Shown here piece after piece: positions 38,967 to 47,432 of a stretch of 58,740 bases of DNA (within the stretch, counting starts at the first letter, position 1; the number at the start of each line of letters is the position of its first letter). The notes below the pieces were generated by a model. It did no database searches. It saw nothing but the letters and a program-made list of their open reading frames with translations, and was not told where the DNA came from. The translations under genes and the position numbers were made by a program. The stretch is from Planctomycetota bacterium (lineage in GTDB: Bacteria > Planctomycetota > Planctomycetia > Gemmatales > Gemmataceae): positions 1 to 58,740 of the forward strand of contig JAKBAI010000006.1 in assembly GCA_021809185.1 (NCBI GenBank), written 5' to 3'.

Positions 38967-41431
38967 TTATCGTTACTCCGATTGGATTGACGTTTCAAAA
39001 AAGGTTCACTTAATACAACAGCGACAAAGGCACTGGGAAATTCATCACGGTTTTGTTTGAGGTATTTTACTACATCTTCGACCGCACATTTATCGTAATA
39101 TTCTAATCCTCGACCGAGCGCGTAGGTCAATAACTTCTCAGCCAAACAACGGCGAAACATTTCGGACTTACTTAGTAAGACTTTTTTAAGCCCTTTAGCC
39201 CCTTCAAATTTAATTCCGCCAGGCAATTCTCCCCGGCTATCAATATTCGAGCCGGCATCAGATAGTCGGAACGATCCTACTCCATCGAAATTTTCTAGGC
39301 TAAATCCGAGCGGATCCATTTTTTGATGGCAAGAAGCACAGATAGGATTCGCTCGATGTTGTTCCATTCGTTGGCGCAGCGTACCATGCAAAACTCCATT
39401 TTTAGCATCATCGAGCTGACCAGCGTTTGGATCGGGGGGTGGTGGAGGATCACCTAATATATTTTCAAGAATCCATTTTCCTCTTTTGACGGGGGAAGTT
39501 CGAGTGGGATTCGATGTTAACGTTAAAATACTTGCTTGAGTAACTATTCCTCCCCGTTTATCGGTTTTTAGCTCTACTTTCTTAAATTCGTCTCCGATTA
39601 CTCCACCTATCCCATAAAATTTTGCCAAACGATTATTGAGGAACGTATAATTCGAATCAAGGAATTCTAAAACCGAACGATTTTGTTGCAAAATGTATTC
39701 AAAATACATTTCGGTTTCTTTGACGATCAGCGGTTTGAGTTCGGAACGATAGCTTCTGTACGTAGCTTGATCCGGAATTGCTGTATCCAATGTTCTTAAT
39801 TGCAACCACTGAGCTGCGAAGTTTTCTGTAAGTGCTTTGGATTTAGGATCTTTCAACATTCTTTTCACTTGAGATATGAGAGTGTTTTTATCATGAAGCT
39901 TCCCTTGTTCTGCTAATCGAAACAAAGTATCATCGGGCATACTCGACCACAAAAAGTATGATAAGCGTGTTGCTAGCTCGTAATCGTTGACTGGGTTGCT
40001 CCCTGGTTTACCTGAATCGTTTTCGATGCGGAATAAGAAGTACGGGGAGACCAAAATTGCTCGCAATGCTATCTGAATGGAACGATCGAATGTTTCCTTT
40101 TGACTTTGTGCAAACCTAAATAATTTTAGATATTTTTCTACTTCTGCGGGTGCTACGGGACGACGAAATGCTTTTTTGGCAAACTCTTGAATAATTTGTT
40201 TCCCAGCTTGATCCGGAGAGACTTTCTCCGAAGGGGTCGCAATCATGATGCTTTTGTGTGGAAGAGGATAATCCAATGGTTTAGGATTAAATGGGCCTTC
40301 TAATTCGATCATATTGATATAAAGGGTGCGCTTTTTATCCCCTTTTGAGGTTTTAACAACACCTGGATTCGCGAGAGAGACCATAATACTATGTTTCCCA
40401 GTATTTAAGTGGGTACTGAATTCGTATGTTTTCGGCCTGTTATTATTCGGTTCAATTGCAAAGATTTTTTGTTCCACATTATCAATTTTAAGGTTCATCC
40501 TTGGGAAATCTTTTTCCGTATCTTCACAATAAGCACGAATCCGAATCGTGTAGTCTCCTTCGAAAGTGAAATCATGGTTTAATCCAGGGGAGAACTCATT
40601 AGAATTTATGAAAATGCGGCGATCACTCATTTGTAATAAGAATCGCGGAACACGCAAATTTTGAGCAAAGAATCGGTTTTTACTGGAGGCTGGCATTTTG
40701 GGTTTAGCGACAATGGCATCGTCCAGAATTTTTTCAGCAGCTTGGAGATACTTTTCTAGTAAAAGGGGGGGTAACGAAAGAACATCCCCAATATTATCAA
40801 AACCGTAGCCAACATCGTCAGTTGGGAAATCGTCATTTGCTTGAAATTTTACATGAACAAGATCGCGAATCGTGTTCGTGTATTCGGCACGATTGAGTCT
40901 GCGAATGGTCGGTGCTCCAGGGTTTTTCACCAAGCCGCAATCGATTTTCAATTTATCTTCAATTGCTTGAATAACAGCGTCACGCTCATTTTTAGGAGGT
41001 TGCTTCTTTTTGGCAGGAGGCATGAGATTGGTTGCCAGATTTTCACGGATTTTTTCCCACATCTTTCTTTCTTTTTGGAATGTCGAAGCGGTATTGAAAT
41101 CTTCCAAGGATAGACCTGCGGACTGCTTGTCGTCATTATGGCAATTTAAACAATACAATTTAAAGAAAGGAGTTATTTTTGTTGCTAAGATGGGGTCAAT
41201 CGCATTTGAGTCTTTAGCAACCTGAGTCGTGGGTTTAGGAAGAGATTTCTCGTTTTTTGAATCCTCAGAACTGGCAGTTGAATCCGTAATCGGATCCGCA
41301 CTAGAAGCGGGTACAAAGGTGAAATAAAATCCAAACAGAATTAAAATCAGGGCAGAAGTCCAAATAAGGAATGCCTTGAAACCTATTAAACTGATTAATC
41401 GAATTTGTAAATTATTATCTTTTAATATCAT
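38963..41431 (-). CDS. DUF1592/PSD1-type protein with CxxCH motifs
   Basis: An 822-residue exported protein with the usual planctomycete order: N-terminal membrane anchor or signal (about 14-42), a PSCyt1-like segment with CLNCH near residue 95, DUF1587 (RRLNRAEYTNTIRDL onward), a carbohydrate-binding-like beta domain, DUF1595, DUF1592 (ELATRLSYFLWSSMPDD), DUF1588 (RGGIVTQASILTLTSNPTRTSPVKRGKWILENI) with CASCHQKMDPLGF near 700, and DUF1585 at the end. The two CxxCH motifs are potential c-type haem sites. The family is proposed to act in polysaccharide or redox metabolism in the periplasm; no activity is established. Coupled to the DUF1552 gene by a four-base overlap. Confidence 0.93.
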   Translation of the reverse strand: MILKDNNLQIRLISLIGFKAFLIWTSALILILFGFYFTFVPASSADPITDSTASSEDSKNEKSLPKPTTQVAKDSNAIDPILATKITPFFKLYCLNCHNDDKQSAGLSLEDFNTASTFQKERKMWEKIRENLATNLMPPAKKKQPPKNERDAVIQAIEDKLKIDCGLVKNPGAPTIRRLNRAEYTNTIRDLVHVKFQANDDFPTDDVGYGFDNIGDVLSLPPLLLEKYLQAAEKILDDAIVAKPKMPASSKNRFFAQNLRVPRFLLQMSDRRIFINSNEFSPGLNHDFTFEGDYTIRIRAYCEDTEKDFPRMNLKIDNVEQKIFAIEPNNNRPKTYEFSTHLNTGKHSIMVSLANPGVVKTSKGDKKRTLYINMIELEGPFNPKPLDYPLPHKSIMIATPSEKVSPDQAGKQIIQEFAKKAFRRPVAPAEVEKYLKLFRFAQSQKETFDRSIQIALRAILVSPYFLFRIENDSGKPGSNPVNDYELATRLSYFLWSSMPDDTLFRLAEQGKLHDKNTLISQVKRMLKDPKSKALTENFAAQWLQLRTLDTAIPDQATYRSYRSELKPLIVKETEMYFEYILQQNRSVLEFLDSNYTFLNNRLAKFYGIGGVIGDEFKKVELKTDKRGGIVTQASILTLTSNPTRTSPVKRGKWILENILGDPPPPPDPNAGQLDDAKNGVLHGTLRQRMEQHRANPICASCHQKMDPLGFSLENFDGVGSFRLSDAGSNIDSRGELPGGIKFEGAKGLKKVLLSKSEMFRRCLAEKLLTYALGRGLEYYDKCAVEDVVKYLKQNRDEFPSAFVAVVLSEPFLKRQSNRSNDK

Positions 41432-42033
41432 TGATTTTCAAAAAAGCCTTAAATTTCATTTCATTCAAATCATATAAAAACGCAGGTTAAAATTTAATTA
41501 GTAGATCCATCAAAAATCATAAGAAAAATACGGATTTAATTTAACTCTAGTTATTTCTAATCTTAGAAAATGAAACCAGGTTAAGAAATTTTGATGCCCT
41601 CTAACGATTACTTAGATTATCTTCTAATCATATTCTCCTAATCATATTCCCCTGAATAATATTCTCTAGAATAAAACTCATTGGATTATGCAGAAAATTT
41701 AGTAATCGACTCAGAATATAAACATAAAATTTAGAAAATATTTTAATTTATAATTTTTTTAATTTATAATTTAATGGAGGGATAACAATAAATAATTAGA
41801 CCGGTAACTATTTTGATTCATTCTCAATCAAATTTATGAAATTACTAATTAAGATTAAGAAAAAATCATTACTTTGCAAACAAAAATTATCCGCTTCGGA
41901 ACAGGTAGGTTCGTAGGGTTCCGAGTAGAAATTATATTCTTATTATAATCCGAGGTAAACTATTTTGCAAGCTTACGTTATATAAAAACATTGAACCAAA
42001 GCAAAAGGATCGATCAATTTGATTATAATTAGA
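41432..42033. other. AT-rich region with short duplications
   Basis: About 600 bases. It contains a degenerate 14-bp repeat (tctcctaatcatat, about 41620-41660) and a duplication ttaatttataattt (41743-41756 and 41759-41772). No gene or clear terminator. Confidence 0.5.
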
Positions 42034-43218
42034 TCATTTTTTGGTTTTTGGTGGAGAAATTTTTTTAATCGCTAGTTTGGCTTCATTTCTAATTTCGACA
42101 GAAATATCGTCTTGAGCTTTTTTTAGGGCGGGTAGGGCATCAATAGCTAGAGTGCCCATCGCACCCAGTTCTTCAATAATTGCGACCTTAACGTTGTAAT
42201 TCGTTTCTTTAATCAATTGATTTGCAAACGGGGTGACGAGCACTTTTAGTTGATCTACCGAAATTTTTGGAAGCTCTCTCACTAGATAGGTTCGTACTGT
42301 TGCATCCGAGTCGTTTTGCAGAATTTCTAATAGAGTCATAGTAGATGAAGAAGCAGCTTTTTTCATCTTACCTAAACTGAGAGCGGCAGTTTGCCGATTT
42401 TCTGCATTCAAATCTGATTTGACGATTTTAACAAGGATAGGGACAACGGAACTATCTGTACCGATCATGCCAAAATCGCGAATGATTTCCAATCGGACAC
42501 TCGCTTCTTTTTCGGTATCTAACATCTGAATAAGATTAGGAATCGTCTCGGAAGCGAGAGATTCTAAGCGTCCCAGAGCCAAAACGCTATTAAGACGAAC
42601 TTGCCAATTTTCATCTTTGAGTAAAGGTAAAATAACGGGAATGATTGATTTAGCAGTAGCACCAGTTTTGCTCAAACATTCAACTGCAGCAGCTCGGACG
42701 TTCGGAACGGAATCTTTGCAAGCAGAGATGATATTGCTTAATGCTGGCTTAGCCAATTCTTCCATCCGGCCAAGAACGAAGACAGCTTGTTGACGAAGCC
42801 GGGGAGATTTATCGTTTTTGAGGGTATCGGCAAGACGATTGGCCCAGCGTGATAAATCGGCTTTTTTGCTGTTAGCAAGAGTAATCAAGACCTGATTGCG
42901 AACGACTTCAGCTTTGTCTTCGGCTAGTAGAGTAGCGAGGGTTTTATCGACATCATCATAAGTGATCCCAAAAATCGCTAGCGCCGCAACACCTGCTCGT
43001 CGAAGGTTATCCGATGAACCTTCTTTTTTAACGATTTCTATCCATTGCGCACGAGTTTTACCGGCGACCATGTCCTGCGCGGCGACTTGATTCGGAGAAT
43101 TGAGAAAATAACCACCAAGTAAAAATATTTGCAAGGAGATAAAAAATCTCCAGCAAAAACTAAGTCGGGTTTTAGCGAGTAATGTAGTGCATAAGTTAGA
43201 ATCTTGTTGATAGAACAT
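42034..43218 (-). CDS. Secreted HEAT-repeat protein
   Basis: A 394-residue protein with an N-terminal signal (hydrophobic run LSFCWRFFISLQIFLLGGYFL, cleavage probably near VAAQ at about residue 48). The rest is a solenoid of about eight HEAT repeats, for example SPRLRQQAVFVLGRMEELAKPALSNII, VPNVRAAAVECLSKTGATAKSIIPVI and NWQVRLNSVLALGRLESLASETIPNLI. Such solenoids bind proteins; the partner is unknown. It is on the same strand as and upstream of the DUF1592/DUF1552 pair but 600 bases away, so probably its own unit. The ribosome-binding site is weak. Confidence 0.8.
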   Translation of the reverse strand: MFYQQDSNLCTTLLAKTRLSFCWRFFISLQIFLLGGYFLNSPNQVAAQDMVAGKTRAQWIEIVKKEGSSDNLRRAGVAALAIFGITYDDVDKTLATLLAEDKAEVVRNQVLITLANSKKADLSRWANRLADTLKNDKSPRLRQQAVFVLGRMEELAKPALSNIISACKDSVPNVRAAAVECLSKTGATAKSIIPVILPLLKDENWQVRLNSVLALGRLESLASETIPNLIQMLDTEKEASVRLEIIRDFGMIGTDSSVVPILVKIVKSDLNAENRQTAALSLGKMKKAASSSTMTLLEILQNDSDATVRTYLVRELPKISVDQLKVLVTPFANQLIKETNYNVKVAIIEELGAMGTLAIDALPALKKAQDDISVEIRNEAKLAIKKISPPKTKK

Positions 43219-43419
43219 GGTTATATTCTCAATCGGGTTGATGAAGTTTTATAGAACATTCCTTAAGAGAATTTTAAATTAGAGAAATCGGAGCGATGAA
43301 TAAGATTTTCTCCACAATTCCATAAAGGATCGTCCTCCAGAGAACTATAAATTTAGTATAACAAATTTTGAAGCGAAAAAGAAGAAAAATTCACAAATTG
43401 TTTATGGGAAAAGATTATC

Positions 43420-44115
43420 GTGCCATTGTGGTCATTTGTAGTAAATATAATAGTTGCGTTATTAATGGGAATGATGATCGGAGCGGAACGGCAATTTCGG
43501 CAGCATCCAGCGGGATTGCGCACGAATACTTTAGTTGCTTTAGGTTCGGCATTGTTTGTTTCCTTAACTATTTTGATGGAGGATGTAAACGGCCCAACAC
43601 GAATAGCCGCTTATGTCGTGAGTGGATTGGGATTTTTGGGAGGCGGTGTTATTCTTCGCGATGGTTTGACCGTTAAGGGCCTGAATACAGCTGCGTCGTT
43701 ATGGTGTAGTGGGGCAGTAGGTTCGTTATCCGGGTTGGGTTTCCCATTTCATGCGATGGTGGGGACTTCAGCGGTGGTGGGGGTCCATTTAACGCTTCGA
43801 CCATTAGCAACATGGATCGATAATCGATCTAAACAGGCAATTAATATCGAAAGTTATTATCATTTACGGATTGAATGTGATGAAAAATTTGATGCTCAAC
43901 TTCGTCATATTCTGCTTCGTCACATTGGCAATCACCCCAAATTGAATCTTCAGGGGCTTTCAACAGAAGATGCAGCGCATCAAAAAATGATCGTTCATGC
44001 TCATATTTTCGCTCCGGAACGATTAGATAGGGCTTTGGAAGAAATAGTAGCTAGGGTGAGTATCGAATCTGAGGTTCGAGCTGTTCGTTGGGATCGAACT
44101 CCAAATCCTGAATGA
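43420..44115 (+). CDS. MgtC/SapB-family membrane protein
   Basis: A 231-residue protein. The N-terminal half has about four membrane helices with the family signature: MMIGAERQFRQHPAGLRTNTLVALGSALFVSL, then AAYVVSGLGFLGGGVILRDGLTVKGLNTAASLWCSGAVGSLSG. The C-terminal 100 residues form a soluble ACT-like domain. MgtC proteins are linked to growth at low magnesium and to modulation of the F-type ATPase in pathogens; the role here is unknown. The start is GTG at 43420 or TTG at 43426, with a weak gggaaaag upstream. I see no recognisable magnesium riboswitch in the 200-base leader. It converges on the ferredoxin gene. Confidence 0.9.
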   Translation: MPLWSFVVNIIVALLMGMMIGAERQFRQHPAGLRTNTLVALGSALFVSLTILMEDVNGPTRIAAYVVSGLGFLGGGVILRDGLTVKGLNTAASLWCSGAVGSLSGLGFPFHAMVGTSAVVGVHLTLRPLATWIDNRSKQAINIESYYHLRIECDEKFDAQLRHILLRHIGNHPKLNLQGLSTEDAAHQKMIVHAHIFAPERLDRALEEIVARVSIESEVRAVRWDRTPNPE

Positions 44116-44451
44116 AAATCAAAAGATAAGAGAATATTGATATCTGAAGTTGATCTTTCAATTTATAGGACAGACACTTATAATTTTTGGAAAAATTATT
44201 TTGTGATTGGAATATCAAGGGAAATGATCCCAAAATAATTCACAAATTTCCATTCATAAAAGAGAAAAAAGTGGGAAAATGGTAAATCTCCTCACTTTTC
44301 TGAATCTATCTCAATTATATTTTTTTGATTATTTTTGGATTGTTTTGGCAATTTTTGATTGTTATTTCAAAATGTATTTGAAATAACAATTAAATCATTT
44401 ATAGATTTTAAGATCGAACTGCACTTAGAAACAATACGGTAATAATAAAAT
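44116..44451. other. Convergent intergenic region with two hairpins
   Basis: 336 bases between mgtC-like (plus) and ferredoxin (minus) stops. An imperfect hairpin (about 44264-44302, gaaaaaagtggg with cctcacttttc), followed by a T-rich run, suits the plus-strand gene. The perfect inverted repeat at 44358-44390 suits the other. Confidence 0.6.
44358..44390. terminator. Perfect 14-bp inverted repeat between convergent genes
   Basis: attgttatttcaaa (44358-44371), loop atgta, exact complement (44377-44390). T-rich DNA lies on both sides. Likely terminator for one or both genes. Confidence 0.65.
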
Positions 44452-44757
44452 TTATGCTTTTTTACAGCTCGGACCTTCAAGCGCATCTTGTTTTTCGGTG
44501 ATATGACCGGTGCCAGCCTTTAACTGTTCTGCCTTAGTAACATTGAGTTCGATGAAACTCTTCCATTGGTCAGGAACGTTATCCGCAAGGAAAATCGCTT
44601 CCACAGGACATTCCGGAACACAAGCTTCGCAATCGATACAAGTTTCTGCATCAATATAAAGCTGTTTATCATCCTGATAAAAACATTCTACCGGACAAAC
44701 AACGCAACAATCAGTATATTTGCAATCGTAGCAGGGGGCAGTGACAACATGTGCCAT
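44452..44757 (-). CDS. fdxA: 7Fe-type ferredoxin (FdxA-like)
   Basis: A 101-residue electron carrier with one 3Fe-4S and one 4Fe-4S cluster in the FdxA family. It starts MAHVVTAPCYDCKYTDC; the Cys pattern CYDCKYTDCCVVCPVECF and then CIDCEACVPECPVEAIF is the family arrangement. The C-terminal helix VPDQWKSFIELNVTKAE and ITEKQDAL match FdxA. I chose ATG at 44757 because homologs begin there; the frame is open 36 bases further upstream from a TTG. The protein ends a little short of the longest homologs. It stands alone; the redox partner is unknown. Confidence 0.92.
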   Translation of the reverse strand: MAHVVTAPCYDCKYTDCCVVCPVECFYQDDKQLYIDAETCIDCEACVPECPVEAIFLADNVPDQWKSFIELNVTKAEQLKAGTGHITEKQDALEGPSCKKA

Positions 44758-45079
44758 AAAATCAATCGATCCTTTCAAGAACAAACTCCTCAATTGCCTG
44801 CGTCCGTAGTTCAGGGACGATAAGCGGAAAATAAAATTTCCGTTTGTTCACCAAGGCAAAAGGATATTCTGTATCCTTATATGATTTTGGATGAGCTGTC
44901 CAGAGATTTACACTAATTTTTTTGGATTTTTATCTTTTTTTGTGCATTTTTTTCGGAAATAAACCCAATCTCTATTTTTCCTAACGATCCTGAAATATTT
45001 AGCAAAGATAAATTCTGAGCTTTCATACAACTAATGGATAGGAAAGATTAGATTTCTTGAAAAGAAAAGACAGGGTTTG

Positions 45080-45838
45080 TTAGGACTTCAAAAATACTTC
45101 TGATGAATCTTTTGCCTGAGGATGCCCTTCAGAACTAGCTGGTAGTAAAAGGGTGAATTTGGTTCCATGTCCAACTTCGCTTTGAACCGAAATGGACCCG
45201 CCATGTGCCTGAATGATTTTCTTTGTGGTTGGTAAACCTAGGCCCGTCCCGCCTGGTTTAGTTGAATGAAATGGGCGAAAGATAGTCTCTAGGTTATCGG
45301 GACTAATCCCAATTCCTGTATCAATGACATCAAGGGCGATCATATCCCCTTCGGCTCTGGTTGCGAGGGTGATTTCACCACCATTGGGAATGGCTTGTTC
45401 AGCATTCAGAATCAGATTGAGGATCGATTGCTTGATCAAATCTTCATCGGCTTGGATTACAGAGGAATTCTCCATAGGATAAAATCTTATTTCGATTCCG
45501 CTTTGTTTAGCTGTTGGTTGAAAAAAATTGATCATGTCGACAATCAGATCATTTAATTTGCATGGACGACAATGGAGTTCTTGCAGTCGGGCAAAACGCA
45601 GAAAATCGTTGGACAAATCTACTAATTTCCCACATTCGTTTTGCAGCTTATTGATTCGTTCCAAGGCCCGCCGATCTTTATGATTTTGGGGATTTTCAAA
45701 TTCTTCAGCAATCAACTGAAGATTCAATTGAAAGGTGCTAATATAGTTTTTAATATCGTGGATGAACCCCCCTGCTAATTCCGCTAAATCATTAATCTGT
45801 TCCTGCAATACTTGTTGATTAGTAGTAAAATTCGTCAT
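45080..45838 (-). CDS. Soluble histidine kinase without sensor domain
   Basis: A 252-residue protein that is little more than a kinase core: a short N-terminus, then a dimerisation helix with the H-box FIHDIKNYISTFQLNL (His near residue 28, Asp-Ile-Lys in place of the usual Glu-Ile-Arg and no Pro), N-box NLILNAEQAIPNGGE, G1 DTGIGISPDN, F-box IFRPFHSTKPGG and G2 GLGLPTTKKI. There is no membrane segment, PAS domain or receiver. It must sense through another protein or a cytosolic signal. A ggaaagaag run precedes the ATG. No response regulator is nearby. Confidence 0.9.
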   Translation of the reverse strand: MTNFTTNQQVLQEQINDLAELAGGFIHDIKNYISTFQLNLQLIAEEFENPQNHKDRRALERINKLQNECGKLVDLSNDFLRFARLQELHCRPCKLNDLIVDMINFFQPTAKQSGIEIRFYPMENSSVIQADEDLIKQSILNLILNAEQAIPNGGEITLATRAEGDMIALDVIDTGIGISPDNLETIFRPFHSTKPGGTGLGLPTTKKIIQAHGGSISVQSEVGHGTKFTLLLPASSEGHPQAKDSSEVFLKS

Positions 45839-46405
45839 CTAAATCTTCTTTCCATAGTCAAATCAATTTTTTGAATTTATATTTCCTGAATGAATTATTT
45901 CCTGAATGAATTATTTCCTTTGAACGATTATTCATTTTCTTAGTGAATTTTGTGATTTCTCTATTTTTTGGCTTTCGGCTTAAGTCATAAAATCATATAG
46001 AAATTCTATTTAAGTTTCTATCGTAGCAGTTCCCCATGAGTTATTATTTGGGTTATTTATTCCTAAATGTTGACAAAGTTAGGTTTGTCTTCGATTAGGA
46101 TTATCCAGAAATTCTCACTTATTTTAATAAAATAAAAAACTTTTGTAAATTAGTTGGATCTAATTAGAGATGAAATCGAAACCTCGAAGTCTAAATACAA
46201 GAAGTGGGAGTGGAGGAGGTTAATCTCCAAGGATTTTTGAACTAATAATATTTATATTAAGGGACATATTTAAATATCGACTAAATTAGAACGGAAATTC
46301 TGGTTCTAGTCTGAACATTTTACAATATCTCGGGTTCTTGTTGGTCTGATGATTCCTTTCTTGCCTAGAATGGAGCATGATAAGAAATAAAGCAGAGGAA
46401 TAAAG
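45839..46405. other. AT-rich region between divergent genes
   Basis: About 570 bases with promoters for both neighbours, not identified. The 16-bp duplication at 45881-45912 is the only clear structure. Confidence 0.5.
45881..45912. repeat. Perfect 16-bp tandem duplication
   Basis: Two copies of atttcctgaatgaatt, followed by atttcct of a third. It lies 43 bases upstream of the soluble histidine kinase start. Confidence 0.95.
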
Positions 46406-47158
46406 ATGCGAACTTTAATAGCAATACCGATGTATAATGAGGCAAAATCGGTAGTTCGAGTGTTAGCCGAAGTGAAGAAATATGTCGAAAATGGAGTTGC
46501 GGAAGATATTCTAGTGGTTAATGACGGGTCAACGGATGAAACCCCAGATTTACTTGGTTCATATAAGGATATTTTAAGGATTGATCATCCCACGAATCGT
46601 GGTTATGGTGCTGCGATCGCTTCTAGCTTTAATTATGCGACTTTTCATGATTATGATATTCTAATCACGATGGATTGCGATGGTCAGCATGAGCCGAATC
46701 GGATTCCCGTATTGTTAGAGGCTTTTGACCGAGGGACTGCCATTGTTTCCGGTAGCCGGTATCTTCGCTCTTTTAGACAGGATACGAATCCACCAAGAGA
46801 TCGACGAGATATTAATCGGCAAATTACGATAGAACTAAACGATCGATTTGGCCTGAATTTGACGGATGCGTTTTGTGGCTTCAAAGCCTACTGTTGCCAG
46901 GCACTATCGATGTTTCAGATTACCGAATCGAGCTGGGGTATGCCGTTGCAATTGTGGGTACAAGCCAGTCGATTACGCTTAAAGATTAAAGAAATTGCAG
47001 TACCCAGATTATATCTGGATGCAAATCGCGCTTTTGGTGGAACGCTTAACGACCCGGAAGTGCGATTAGCCTATTACCGCGAGGTTATCAATCGTGCTGA
47101 TCGCGACTTTCTCCCTCCTGATCTCGCTAACGAAGATCTGGAACTTTCCTGTGGTTGA
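46406..47158 (+). CDS. Family 2 glycosyltransferase, dolichol-phosphate-mannose-synthase-like
   Basis: A 250-residue cytosolic GT-A enzyme. It has LIAIPMYNEAKSVVRVL, ILVVNDGSTDETPDLL, TNRGYGAAIASSFNYA and the metal-binding block ITMDCDGQHEPNRIPVLL (Asp near residue 91). The FCGFKAYCCQALSMF block resembles polyprenyl-phosphate sugar transferases. No membrane helices are present, so it probably makes a lipid-linked or soluble sugar for envelope glycans; donor and acceptor are unknown. A gaggaa site precedes the ATG. The last codons and stop are duplicated downstream (47145-47189). Confidence 0.9.
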   Translation: MRTLIAIPMYNEAKSVVRVLAEVKKYVENGVAEDILVVNDGSTDETPDLLGSYKDILRIDHPTNRGYGAAIASSFNYATFHDYDILITMDCDGQHEPNRIPVLLEAFDRGTAIVSGSRYLRSFRQDTNPPRDRRDINRQITIELNDRFGLNLTDAFCGFKAYCCQALSMFQITESSWGMPLQLWVQASRLRLKIKEIAVPRLYLDANRAFGGTLNDPEVRLAYYREVINRADRDFLPPDLANEDLELSCG

Positions 47159-47189
47159 TTTTTTGGAGTAAACGTTTCTGTGGTTGATT
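47145..47189. repeat. Short duplication over the glycosyltransferase stop
   Basis: ctgtggttgatt, which contains the TGA stop, occurs at 47149-47160 and again near 47178-47189. Confidence 0.85.
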
Positions 47190-47367
47190 CCGTATGAATA
47201 TTCATCGATTTGAAATTATATCATTTCGGAGATGAAATCGTTCGAGTAAAGAAAAAATGGTTGATTTCTCAAAATCGTGTCAAAGTAACAGAGATACAGA
47301 TCGATGAAACAGATTGGTAAGAGTTGATCGCTCCTATAGTGGTTAGAAACGACTTAGGTGATTAAGC

Positions 47368-47409
47368 GATCGAAAATGATTGATCGAAAATGATTGATCG
47401 AAAATGATT
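47368..47409. repeat. Perfect 14-bp tandem triplication
   Basis: Three copies of gatcgaaaatgatt ending 23 bases before the start of the next gene, so it lies in its leader or promoter. Confidence 0.95.
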
Positions 47410-47432
47410 GATGAACTATAGGAGTTTTACTT

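Noticed and set aside
43219..43419. Magnesium riboswitch ahead of the MgtC-like gene
   Set aside because: The leader is short and AT-rich, with no recognisable M-box helices or terminator.
44797..44870. tRNA-like sequence with tagttcaggga
   Set aside because: Resembles a D-arm only; no T-arm, no acceptor pairing, no anticodon stem.
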